44,250 bases of DNA, taken from positions 1-44,250 of the forward strand of contig UREM01000018.1 in the NCBI GenBank assembly GCA_900546775.1, read 5' to 3'. This DNA is from an uncultured Collinsella sp. (GTDB lineage: Bacteria; Actinomycetota; Coriobacteriia; Coriobacteriales; Coriobacteriaceae). Shown one piece after another: positions 9,003 to 18,395 of the stretch. Under the pieces are notes generated by a model. It saw only the letters and a program-made list of their open reading frames with translations. It was not told the origin of the DNA and searched no databases. Made by a program: the position numbers and the translations under genes. Each line of letters begins with the position of its first letter. Position 1 is the stretch's first letter.

Positions 9003-10226
9003 TTAGAAATCGATGTCGGTGTCGTAGTAGCAGGCCTTGAGGATCTTCTCGAAGTCGGCAGCCTTGGTCTCACGCGGGTTCTCGGGCGTGCAGGCGTCGG
9101 TCTCGGCGTTCGCAGCGATCTCGGGCAGCTTGGCGAGGAACTCCTCCTCGGAAACCATCTGCGGGTTCTCGGCGTCGACCTTCACGCCACCATTCGCGTA
9201 ATCCTTGATGGACTGCGGAATGTTGAGCTGGTCATTGAGGTCGCGAATCTTCTGGACGAGCGCAGCGATGAGCTCCTCGTTGGTCTCGCCGGGAAGGTGC
9301 AGGATCTCCTTGGCCACGTAAGCGTAACGCTCAGCAGCACGCGGGTCCTTGGAGTTCCACTGGATAACCTTGCCCAGATACATGGCGTTAGCGGCACCGT
9401 GGATGATGTGGCCGTTCTCGAAGGCAGCACCGGTCTTGTGAGCCATGGAGTGAACGATGCCGAGCAGGCCCGAGGAGAAGGCGATACCGGCGATGCACTG
9501 AGCCTCGTGCATGTGCTGACGGGCCTCATGGTCGCCAGCATAGGACTTGGGCAGCCACTCGACGATCTCGCGGATGCCGTGCAGGGCGTTGGCGTCGGTG
9601 AACATAGAGGCGCAGGTGGAAACGTAGGCCTCCATGCAGTGGGTCAGAGCATCCATGCCGGTGTGAGCGCACAGCTTGGCGGGCATGGTGTAGGTGAGCT
9701 CGGGGTCGACGATGGCGACATCAGGGGTGATGTTGAAGTCGGCCAGCGGGTACTTGATGCCCTTGGCGTAGTCGGTAATGACGGAGAACGCGGTGACCTC
9801 GGTAGCGGTGCCGGAGGTAGAGGAGATGGCGCAGAAATGAGCCTTCTGACGCAGCTCCGGGAAGCTGAACGGCTGGATGATGTTATCGAAGGACTCCTCG
9901 GGATACTCGTAGAAGACCCACATGGCCTTAGCGGCATCGATGGGCGAGCCGCCACCGATGGCGATAATCCAGTCGGGCTCGAACTCGCGCATGGCCTCGG
10001 CGCCCTTCATGACCGTCTCGATGGACGGGTCGGACTCGACGCCCTCGAACAGCTTGACCTCGAAACCGCCTTCCTTAAGGTCGTTCTCGACGTCCTGCAG
10101 GAACCCGCCGCGGCGCATAGAGCTGCCGCCAGAAACGATGATGGCCTTCTTGCCCTTGAGGTTCTTCACCTCGTGGCGAGCGCCCTCACCAAAGTACAGA
10201 TCGCGAGGATTGGTAAAACGTCCCAT
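9003..10226 (-). CDS. Iron-containing alcohol dehydrogenase
   Basis: A 407-aa group III alcohol dehydrogenase, probably reducing aldehydes to alcohols with NAD(P)H in fermentation. Visible motifs are the nucleotide-binding GGGSPIDAAKA (91-101), SSTSGTATEVTAF, and the iron ligands Asp192 and His196 (MDALTHCMEA), His263 (HSMAHKTGA) and His276 (HGAANA). The length and C terminus resemble butanol/ethanol dehydrogenases more than GldA. The start is the ATG preceded by AGGAGG, six bases away; the 17-residue in-frame extension lacks similarity. Just upstream an 8-bp inverted repeat overlaps a TATATA box, a likely control site. Aldehyde substrate cannot be told from sequence. Confidence 0.92.
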   Translation of the reverse strand: MGRFTNPRDLYFGEGARHEVKNLKGKKAIIVSGGSSMRRGGFLQDVENDLKEGGFEVKLFEGVESDPSIETVMKGAEAMREFEPDWIIAIGGGSPIDAAKAMWVFYEYPEESFDNIIQPFSFPELRQKAHFCAISSTSGTATEVTAFSVITDYAKGIKYPLADFNITPDVAIVDPELTYTMPAKLCAHTGMDALTHCMEAYVSTCASMFTDANALHGIREIVEWLPKSYAGDHEARQHMHEAQCIAGIAFSSGLLGIVHSMAHKTGAAFENGHIIHGAANAMYLGKVIQWNSKDPRAAERYAYVAKEILHLPGETNEELIAALVQKIRDLNDQLNIPQSIKDYANGGVKVDAENPQMVSEEEFLAKLPEIAANAETDACTPENPRETKAADFEKILKACYYDTDIDF

Positions 10227-10267
10227 ACTGTGCCTCCTAAACAAGCCCCTCTTAGACTTGCGTATAT

Positions 10268-10292
10268 AACGGAGCACCCAATTGGCTCCGTT
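10268..10292. promoter_or_regulatory. Operator-like inverted repeat at alcohol dehydrogenase promoter
   Basis: AACGGAGC and GCTCCGTT are exact complements nine bases apart, and CAATTG lies in the loop. On the minus strand the repeat runs straight into TATATA, a plausible -10 box about 40 bases before the dehydrogenase start codon. Position suggests repressor or redox-sensor binding; the regulator is unknown. Confidence 0.5.
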
Positions 10293-10726
10293 AGGACCGT
10301 TTTGCGCGTTGCCGGCGATGACAATGCGCGACGTCTAAACGTCTCAACGCTCAGACAAACACTATTCTACCGTTCTGGTTGGTCAGTTATTCACCTAAAG
10401 CCGACAATGATGAAACGTTTTTTCTATCCCTGAAGACCCTTGTGGGGCATTCATACTCCCAAGCTGGGCAAACGTTTTATCAAGGTTGACCACATATCCC
10501 GGGCAGGACGGTGCCCCTCCAAAATGCGCCCCGTTCGCCGCCAAAAATCGACCGTTTGCGGCACCGTGATACCACTCAGCCGTCCAAGGTGCCGACATTT
10601 GTGCGACATCCGTCTTCGTGGTGCAAAGGTGCATGTCCAAGTGCGGCACCCCCGGTGTGCCACATGCGGGTAAACTAGAACCTTATATAGAGACATTTGA
10701 ACCCTAACCGCAGCAAAGGAGGCCCC
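10293..10726. other. Long divergent intergenic region
   Basis: About 430 bases without a convincing gene, between the alcohol dehydrogenase (minus) and the tandem TPR-like genes (plus). Its right end holds GTGCGGCAC and GTGTGCCAC, a weak imperfect hairpin, and then TAAACTAGAA, a possible -10 region about 50 bases before the next start codon. The layout (CACATGCGG followed by an A/T-rich box and TAGAA) resembles the region ahead of the DUF711 gene at 22.7 kb. Nothing else was recognised. Confidence 0.35.
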
Positions 10727-11803
10727 ATGGCATTCGATCCCATTCAAGAGGATTGCCATCGCCTCGTTCTTGAGGCCTTGCGCCGCGACAATATCCCGCT
10801 CACCGACGGTGCCGCCGTAGAGCGTCTGATGGAACAATTCACCCGCAACCCCGCACCGCTCATCGTGCACGACCGCGACCGCGCCGGGCACCTCATTGCC
10901 AAGGTGGTCGAGGCCGTCGATTACCGCATTCCCTTTATCCCTGACGATACCCAGGCAGAGCAGGAAGAGGCAGCTGCCGAGAACATGCTCCGCGAGGCAG
11001 CCGCACTCGATCCGGCCAACTGGGATGCCCAGCGCATGCTGACGGCGCTCACCGCCGAATCCAACGAGGAATACGTGCAGTATCTGGTGTCCAAGTGCGA
11101 CGAGGTGGAGCACGATCTGGCGCTCAAGATCGCCTCGGCGCAGGACCCCTACGAGCGCGAGGCCGCAGGCGACCTTACGTGCCGCCCCTATCTGCGCTGG
11201 CTTGCCGCCTTGGCATCGCGCGCCCTCATTAGCGGCCGCTATCGCATGTCGCTCGAAGCCGCAAACCGCAGCCTCGACTTTGCCCCCAACGATCCGGCCG
11301 GCGTCCGCCACACCGCGATGCTCGCCATGGCAAAGCTCGAATACCCCGCCGAGGAGCTCAAAAGATTTCGCTCCGCCCACTCCGTACCCTATCTCGCGAA
11401 TACCCCGCTGCGCCGCCGCCCCAAAGATGCGGAGCGCGACTTGGACCCGTGGACGCTCATCGCACTGATGAGCGCAGCCTGGCGCGAGCTGGACTACGAG
11501 GGCGCCGAGCACTACCTGCGTATCCTTGCGCGCTCGTGTCCGCACGCGGCCGAGGCGCTCTACTTCCAAACCGAGTTTCCCGATGGCGTCTATGCCCGCG
11601 TCAACGTGGGTGCAGGCTCCACCGACGAGCTCGTCCTTGCACTGTCCGAGGCGACGCCGGTACTGCAGGAGGGCCTGGGCGCTCCCGACAACGCCAGCTT
11701 TGCCGCCTGGGTCGCCACCAACGACATCGTGCGTTCCCAGATCGACGAGCGCATCCTGCGCGCAGCCGAGCAGGGGCTTCCATTTAAGGGAGGAGACCTC
11801 TAA
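10727..11803 (+). CDS. Unknown TPR-like helical protein, first of a tandem pair
   Basis: A 358-aa protein I cannot assign to a named family. It is mostly alpha-helical with helix pairs that look like degenerate tetratricopeptide repeats, for example LISGRYRMSLEAANRSLDFA at about 170-190 and the similar AAWRELDYEGAEHYLRIL near 255. Repeat spacing is loosely like the ST7/TPR group. No signal peptide, membrane segment or catalytic motif is visible. The ATG follows a strong AAAGGAGG site. Its stop overlaps the start of the next gene (TAATG), indicating coupled translation; that gene encodes a homologous protein. The pair is followed 45 bases later by murT-gatD, suggesting a shared transcript and perhaps a cell-envelope role, which is inference only. 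Confidence 0.7.
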   Translation: MAFDPIQEDCHRLVLEALRRDNIPLTDGAAVERLMEQFTRNPAPLIVHDRDRAGHLIAKVVEAVDYRIPFIPDDTQAEQEEAAAENMLREAAALDPANWDAQRMLTALTAESNEEYVQYLVSKCDEVEHDLALKIASAQDPYEREAAGDLTCRPYLRWLAALASRALISGRYRMSLEAANRSLDFAPNDPAGVRHTAMLAMAKLEYPAEELKRFRSAHSVPYLANTPLRRRPKDAERDLDPWTLIALMSAAWRELDYEGAEHYLRILARSCPHAAEALYFQTEFPDGVYARVNVGAGSTDELVLALSEATPVLQEGLGAPDNASFAAWVATNDIVRSQIDERILRAAEQGLPFKGGDL

Positions 11804-12846
11804 TGGATCCGAGCGTCTACATCCCCGCCTACCTGGAGCGCACCTATCTGGCGTCGCACCCCGAGCTCACCGATGCAGCACGCGAGCTTGTCCATAACGA
11901 CATGAGCGCGAATCCCCAAAAGTATGCGCAGTCCGAGCATGCCCAGGCGCTGCTGTCCTATGCCGGTGTTCATCGCCACCTGCTCGACGAGCTCCATCGC
12001 ATCGAGGACATGGGCAGCGACGAGGAGTTCGAGCAGACGCGCAATCGCCTGTTCGACGACATGCGCGATGAGCTGCTCAAGATTGTCCGCGTCGATGCAC
12101 TGGCCGTCGACGCGCAGCTGCTCGCCATCATCCTGGCCGACACGCCCGTTGACGCCTGCCTGGGCGACCTGATGAAGCTCGAGGTGACCACGGCCGATTA
12201 CCTGCGGCAAAGCGTGCCCGGGTTCGATATGGAGGCCCCACACTACTGGGCCAACAAGGTTTTGACGGACGGCGTGACAGCGGCAGATCTCACCGTGAAC
12301 GAGCCGGCTCTTATCGGGTGGCTCCACACGCTCGAGGCTATCTCGCAGCTGTGCATGGCGAGCGCTCGCTACCGTGCTGCCGCCGACTACGCCCGCCGCG
12401 TCCTTAAGGCAGAAGGCTATCCCACCCGAGCCGCAGGCACCGTGCTGCTCGCCCTCGCTCGCTTGGAAGATCAGGACGGCTTTTTTGCCCTAGCCCACCA
12501 GCTCGAGGAACAGATGGGGGCAGACGCACTCGAAAACTCTCCTTGGTACCTGCTCGCCCGCACGATTCTGCTGTTCAAAACAAACAAGATGCGTCCAGCG
12601 GTGCGTGCACTACGTGAGTTCGCCAACCGCTGCGAGGGCGGCGCGTTCTTCTTGCTGAATCCCATGTACCAGACACCGTACCTTCCCTGCCGGCCCGAGC
12701 CACGCGATCCCTGGGATCTTTCGCACCAGGCCGTTTGGGAAGCGGACGGCATTATCTCGGACACTCCCGACTTTGCCCCCTGGGCCAATGCCTGCGAAGA
12801 CGTGTCGCAGCTTGCCCAGGAATTTGCGCGCCGCTATGGATTTTAG
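11803..12846 (+). CDS. Unknown TPR-like helical protein, second of a tandem pair
   Basis: A 347-aa paralog of the upstream protein. Homology is clearest in the middle (SARYRAAADYARRVL against SGRYRMSLEAANRSL) and at the end (SHQAVWEADGIISDTPDFAPWA against LSEATPVLQEGLGAPDNASFAAWV). The N-terminal 120 residues are very acidic and helical. No enzyme motif, signal peptide or membrane segment is seen. Translation probably depends on the first gene: GGGAGGAG lies inside the end of that gene and the codons overlap by one base. The two proteins may form a heteromer, since coupled tandem paralogs often do. It precedes murT-gatD on the same strand without an intervening terminator. Confidence 0.7.
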   Translation: MDPSVYIPAYLERTYLASHPELTDAARELVHNDMSANPQKYAQSEHAQALLSYAGVHRHLLDELHRIEDMGSDEEFEQTRNRLFDDMRDELLKIVRVDALAVDAQLLAIILADTPVDACLGDLMKLEVTTADYLRQSVPGFDMEAPHYWANKVLTDGVTAADLTVNEPALIGWLHTLEAISQLCMASARYRAAADYARRVLKAEGYPTRAAGTVLLALARLEDQDGFFALAHQLEEQMGADALENSPWYLLARTILLFKTNKMRPAVRALREFANRCEGGAFFLLNPMYQTPYLPCRPEPRDPWDLSHQAVWEADGIISDTPDFAPWANACEDVSQLAQEFARRYGF

Positions 12847-12891
12847 TGACGCACTCGACCCGACCATGTCGTTTACGTTAGGAACGGTTTC

Positions 12892-15069
12892 ATGAACCTC
12901 CGCTCATCTCTTGCCTGCACCTCGAGCGATATCGCTCGCTGGGGACTGCGCTCCGTCCTCAAGCGCCAGGGTGGCGTACTCCCCGGCCGCATCGCCATGA
13001 AGATCGACCCCGAGCTGCTAAGCGACCTCGCGAGCCTGGTCGATCGCAGCGTGGTGATCACCGGCACCAACGGTAAGACCACCACCTCCAACCTCATCGC
13101 CGACGCCGTTGCTGCCAGCGGTGCTACCGTGGTGTGCAACCGTGCCGGCAACAATATGGAGCCTGGTGTGGTGGGTGCCCTGCTCGAGGCCCGCGGCGGC
13201 CTTAAGCACACTGACAGCGGCAAGCGCGTGGGTGTTTTTGAATGCGATGAGCTCTACACCGTGCGCGTCCTGCCCAAGCTCAAGCCGACGTACTTCGTGC
13301 TGCTCAACCTGTTCCGTGACCAGCTAGATCGCTATGGCGAGATCGATCACACCCAGGAGGTCATCGCCCACGCGTTGGAGCTTTCGCCGGCAACGACGCT
13401 CATCTACAACGCCGACGACCCGCTGTGCGCCTCGATTGCCGCGCGCGTTCCCAACGCGAGTATTGCCTTTGGCATCGATGGCGCCACGGGCACCGAGTCC
13501 GACCGCATTAGCGACTCGCGCTTTTGCTCGCAGTGCAACGCCCCGTTGGAGTACGACTACGTACAGTATGGTCAACTCGGCGCCTACCATTGCCCCTCGT
13601 GCGGCTGGGCCCGCCCTGCGCTTGTCCGTCGCGTGACGGGCGTGGAACTCGGCTGCGACGGCTACGGCTTTGACCTTGTCTTTGGACCCGATACCGACGC
13701 ACCCGCAACGCACATCGCCACGCGCTACAACGGTCTGTACATGGTCTATAACGTTGCCGCCGCCTTCTTTGCCACACACGAGTTGGGCGTGAACACGGCG
13801 CTTCTACAGCCTACGCTCGATGCCTATGTGCCTGCCGGCGGTCGTATGGGGCGCTGGGATATCGCCGGCCGCACCGTCAAGGCCAACCTGGCCAAGAATC
13901 CCGTAGGCTTCGATCGACAAATCCAGTCCATCAAGACGGCAGGCGGCAGACTCTGCGCTTTCTTCCTCAATGACAACGACGCCGACGGCCACGATGTCTC
14001 ATGGATCTACGACGTCGACTTCGAGCGCATCGCCGATACCCCAGGGCTTGTCGCCTTTGTCGGAGGTACGCGCGCGCACGATATGCAGGTACGCCTGAAG
14101 TACGCCGGCATCGACGCCGCCATCATCTCGGATATCGAGCAGGCGATCGGCGCCGTGGCAGACGAGGCCGCCAATGACACCTTCTACGCCGTCGCCAACT
14201 ACACGGCCTTCCCGCCGCTGGTCAAGGAGCTCGACGGACTGAAGGGCGCCACTTCCGACGCTGTTGCCGGGCGCGCCGTAGCCCGTGCCGACGGCAGCGC
14301 TCTTCCTGTCGGCATCGCACCAGTCGAGCTTTCGCGCCCGCTGCGCATCGTCTACCTGTATCCCGATGCCCTTAACCTCTACGGCGACGGCGGCAATGTT
14401 ATCGCGCTCGAGCGCCGTTGCGCCTGGCGTGGCATTCCCGCGCGTGTAGACGAGGTCCGTATGGGCGAGGTGCTCGACCTGACGGACGCCGACATCGTCA
14501 TGATGGGCGGCGGCTCCGACCGCGACCAGCTAGCCGTGGCACACGAACTGCTCGCCCAAAAAGACAAGGTCGCGGCCTATGTTGAGGATGGCGGCTCGCT
14601 GCTTGCCATCTGTGGCAGCTATCAGCTGCTCGGCCGTTCGTACTATATGGGCGAGGATCGCATCGAGGGTCTGGGGGTCATTGCCGCCGAAACCGTACGC
14701 GGCTCCGACCGCCTGATCGGCAACGTAGCCGTCAAAACCGACCTGGCACCTGAGCCCTTTGTGGGATTCGAGAACCATGGCGGCCGCACGCTTTTGGACG
14801 CCGATGCCACGCCGCTCGGAACGTCCGTCGTCACGGGCACCGGCAACAACGGCGATGATGGCCTTGAGGGCCTCATCTACAAGGGCGTCATCGGCACGTA
14901 CCTGCACGGACCGGCACTGCCCAAAAACCCCGAACTCACCGACTGGCTGATCGCGCACGCCCTCGAGCGCCGCGGCGGCGCGCAGGCCAACGCTCTGCTG
15001 CCGCTCAAACCCCTCGACGACACCTACGAGCACGCCGCCCACGACGCCGCCATGAAGCTCCTCTCCTAG
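12892..15069 (+). CDS. murT-gatD: MurT-GatD fusion: lipid II isoglutaminyl synthase
   Basis: Amidates D-glutamate in the peptidoglycan stem peptide to D-isoglutamine at the lipid II stage. MurT and GatD are normally two proteins from adjacent genes; here one 725-aa chain carries both. Residues about 1-450 are MurT: LPGRIAMKIDP opening, Mur-ligase P-loop GTNGKTT (58-64), a four-cysteine zinc ribbon (Cys212, 215, 234, 237) and the DUF1727-type C-terminal part. Residues about 484-725 are GatD, a class I glutamine amidotransferase: RIVYLYPDALNLYGDGGNV opening, nucleophile Cys574 in LLAICGSYQLLG, GFENHGGRT, and His672 in GTYLHGP. A linker of about 30 Ala/Gly/Asp-rich residues joins them. No frameshift or stop lies between. 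Two unknown helical proteins precede it on the same strand. A strong hairpin follows the stop. Confidence 0.93.
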   Translation: MNLRSSLACTSSDIARWGLRSVLKRQGGVLPGRIAMKIDPELLSDLASLVDRSVVITGTNGKTTTSNLIADAVAASGATVVCNRAGNNMEPGVVGALLEARGGLKHTDSGKRVGVFECDELYTVRVLPKLKPTYFVLLNLFRDQLDRYGEIDHTQEVIAHALELSPATTLIYNADDPLCASIAARVPNASIAFGIDGATGTESDRISDSRFCSQCNAPLEYDYVQYGQLGAYHCPSCGWARPALVRRVTGVELGCDGYGFDLVFGPDTDAPATHIATRYNGLYMVYNVAAAFFATHELGVNTALLQPTLDAYVPAGGRMGRWDIAGRTVKANLAKNPVGFDRQIQSIKTAGGRLCAFFLNDNDADGHDVSWIYDVDFERIADTPGLVAFVGGTRAHDMQVRLKYAGIDAAIISDIEQAIGAVADEAANDTFYAVANYTAFPPLVKELDGLKGATSDAVAGRAVARADGSALPVGIAPVELSRPLRIVYLYPDALNLYGDGGNVIALERRCAWRGIPARVDEVRMGEVLDLTDADIVMMGGGSDRDQLAVAHELLAQKDKVAAYVEDGGSLLAICGSYQLLGRSYYMGEDRIEGLGVIAAETVRGSDRLIGNVAVKTDLAPEPFVGFENHGGRTLLDADATPLGTSVVTGTGNNGDDGLEGLIYKGVIGTYLHGPALPKNPELTDWLIAHALERRGGAQANALLPLKPLDDTYEHAAHDAAMKLLS

Positions 15070-15075
15070 CACCTC

Positions 15076-15113
15076 ACCACCACAAAGGGGACAGGCACCT
15101 TTGTGGTGGTTTT
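15076..15113 (+). terminator. Terminator-like 13-bp hairpin after murT-gatD
   Basis: ACCACCACAAAGG pairs perfectly with CCTTTGTGGTGGT across nine bases, followed by TTTTCC. It begins seven bases after the stop codon. Its loop contains GGGACAGGCACC, a motif also seen in altered form in the hairpin at 39.35 kb. Confidence 0.8.
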
Positions 15114-15150
15114 CCAGTTTGCCAACGATATACGCGCCGGCAAAAAAGTC

Positions 15151-15159
15151 TGCTATACT
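15151..15159 (+). promoter_or_regulatory. Extended -10 promoter of tRNA-Glu
   Basis: TGCTATACT is an extended -10 element (TGn then TATACT) ending 10 bases before the tRNA 5' end. No convincing -35 box was seen, which is acceptable for extended -10 promoters. Confidence 0.6.
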
Positions 15160-15169
15160 CTTTCCCGCT

Positions 15170-15246
15170 GTCCCCATCGTCTAGCGGCCAAGGACGCCAC
15201 CCTTTCAAGGTGGATATCGCGGGTTCGAATCCCGCTGGGGGCACCA
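15170..15246 (+). tRNA. tRNA-Glu (anticodon TTC)
   Basis: A complete cloverleaf: acceptor stem GTCCCCA with TGGGGGC (one G-U pair), anticodon stem CCACC/GGTGG with loop CTTTCAA giving anticodon TTC, and T-arm GCGGGTTCGAATCCCGC. The discriminator A and the CCA end are encoded. An extended -10 promoter precedes it and an intrinsic terminator follows 10 bases later, so it is a single-gene transcript. Confidence 0.97.
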
Positions 15247-15256
15247 TTTGAAATGC

Positions 15257-15290
15257 AAAGCCCGTTACCCTTGTGGTGACGGGCTTTTTT
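15257..15290 (+). terminator. Intrinsic terminator of tRNA-Glu
   Basis: AAGCCCGTTACC pairs with GGTGACGGGCTT (one G-U pair), loop CTTGT, followed by a run of six T residues. Confidence 0.92.
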
Positions 15291-15446
15291 CTTCTCCAAC
15301 GCCGGGATTCGAACCCGACAGGGTGCGGAGCTGAGGAAACGCGTAAGCGTTTTCCAGCGCAGCACGCAAGGAGCGGAGCGACGCAGCGAAAGCGGGCGGC
15401 GCCAGCCGCACGCGGACATCCCGCTGGGGGCACCACAGAATCTGAG

Positions 15447-15478
15447 AAGCCCGTTACCAATTCGGTGACGGGCTTTTT
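15447..15478 (+). terminator. Second copy of tRNA-type terminator
   Basis: AAGCCCGTTACC and GGTGACGGGCTT, loop AATTC, then five T residues. It is the duplicated form of the tRNA-Glu terminator. The loop differs from the first copy while the stem is the same. Confidence 0.75.
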
Positions 15479-15540
15479 GCTACCCATACGCCGGGATTCG
15501 AACCCGACAGGGTGCGGATCCCGGCACCATCGCAAGGCCT

Positions 15541-15760
15541 GTGGTCAAAAAATGGCAAATGTGAGTACTGTTACCGATTTAGTAACAGCGAATTTGGCCT
15601 TTTAGATGGTGAATCAGATGTCAAATCAACGACCTAGTGCTCAGATTGGGCCCGACCTCAGCTATATACCTGGACATATGTGGTCCAACTCGGCAAAAAC
15701 TGCCATTTTGATATGGAACTAGTTTAGTGACAGTACTCATATTTGACGTTTTTTGCCCAC
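15541..15760. mobile_element. 220-bp MITE-like element with 34-bp terminal inverted repeats
   Basis: The two ends match as inverted repeats over 34 bases with 29 identities; the left end opens GTGGTCAAAAAATGGC and the right end, read inward, GTGGGCAAAAAACGTC. Both contain TGAGTACTGT. The interior is A/T-rich, has no open reading frame of note and a small hairpin (GTTAC/GTAAC) just inside the left end. No clear target-site duplication is seen; GGCC flanks both sides but is not aligned exactly. Structure fits a non-autonomous palindromic element; mobility is inferred. Confidence 0.5.
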
Positions 15761-15824
15761 GGCCCCTTATTGCGTGGGCGAATCAGTTGCAAAGCGGGAT
15801 CCAAAGCGTCCTTCGCAAACAAAA

Positions 15825-15855
15825 AGCCGGGGCCCACGCGATGCGGACCCCGGCT
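15825..15855 (-). terminator. Intrinsic terminator of type III glutamine synthetase
   Basis: AGCCGGGG pairs with CCCCGGCT across a 15-base loop, followed on the minus strand by TTTTTGTTTG, about 30 bases past the stop codon. Confidence 0.8.
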
Positions 15856-15884
15856 CAATACCGTGACGATATGTCGGTTACGTT

Positions 15885-17972
<2,088 letters not shown>

Positions 17973-18051
17973 ACGGAACTCCCTTCGTATCGGCACCGCG
18001 TGAGAAGCGGTGTTGATTACTAACGAACGAGTCATAGCTTAGGCTCGCCGT

Positions 18052-18089
18052 GTTTCCGCGACATTACCGTTGTGTTGCTGTCGCGAAAC
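18052..18089. promoter_or_regulatory. Inverted repeat upstream of glutamine synthetase
   Basis: GTTTCCGCGACA and TGTCGCGAAAC are complements apart from one extra C, 15 bases apart, 80 bases before the glutamine synthetase start codon. This is a plausible nitrogen-control operator, but no known consensus was matched. Confidence 0.4.
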
Positions 18090-18182
18090 CAATCAATGAG
18101 GTTACCGCATCGCGGCAGTATTGCCACCCTTAACAGCCAATGAACTGTATAAATTGCAGACCTCCCCGCATGGTTTAAGGGT

Positions 18183-18247
18183 AGTCAATTTAGGACGGGG
18201 CTAAATTGACTGGTATTTCGCATCAGATACCAGTCTTTATAACCCCG
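18183..18247 (+). promoter_or_regulatory. Two overlapping, mutually exclusive hairpins upstream of metF
   Basis: Hairpin A: AGTCAATTTAG (18183-18193) pairs perfectly with CTAAATTGACT (18201-18211). Hairpin B: GACTGGTAT (18208-18216) pairs perfectly with ATACCAGTC (18227-18235) and is extended by CGGGG (18196-18200) with CCCCG (18243-18247). A and B share bases 18208-18211 and both use the CGGGG segment, so only one can form. That geometry is typical of attenuators or riboswitch expression platforms, or it could be a cluster of DNA operators. No known riboswitch consensus was recognised. Confidence 0.5.
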
Positions 18248-18270
18248 CACCCAATGAGCTGCGTTGTTAT

Positions 18271-18310
18271 AGGGAATGCCGATAGCAAGGCATCTTTGAT
18301 TGGTATCCCT
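18271..18310 (+). promoter_or_regulatory. Third hairpin with repeated TTGGTAT motif before metF
   Basis: AGGGA with TCCCT closes an internal loop, and ATGCC pairs with GGCAT inside. The 3' side contains GATTGGTAT, a third copy (one mismatch) of the GACTGGTAT motif that forms the hairpin upstream. A TAGAAT box, a possible -10 element, follows at 18350, about 45 bases before metF. Confidence 0.4.
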
Positions 18311-18395
18311 AAATAGCGAGTAAAACTCCACCGTGACACAGTGGTGCTGTAGAATCCTTACAATACATCGCACTAAATATCTAAAGGAGCACGAT

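Larger units (their letters stand above)
15229..15518. repeat. Partial duplication of tRNA 3' end, terminator and inverted T-arm
   Basis: An ordered set of three blocks occurs twice. Block one is the last 18 bases of tRNA-Glu with CCA (15229-15246, copied at 15418-15435). Block two is the terminator hairpin (15257-15290, altered copy 15447-15478). Block three is an identical 30-bp sequence (15300-15329 and 15489-15518) starting CGCCGGGATTCGAACCCGAC, which is a T-arm-like sequence on the opposite strand. Between the copies lie small palindromes (GGAAACGC and GCGTTTTCC). The second tRNA end has no tRNA body, so it is a remnant, not a gene. Confidence 0.85.

Noticed and set aside
15074..15535. 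Minus-strand open reading frame over the tRNA-Glu region
   Set aside because: It reads through tRNA-Glu antisense and the duplicated T-arm blocks; its repeated peptide (PHPVGFESRR) is simply the repeat in translation. No ribosome site.
18183..18395. Known SAM, SAH or cobalamin riboswitch upstream of metF
   Set aside because: None of the conserved core sequences of those classes could be found; only unclassified hairpins are visible.
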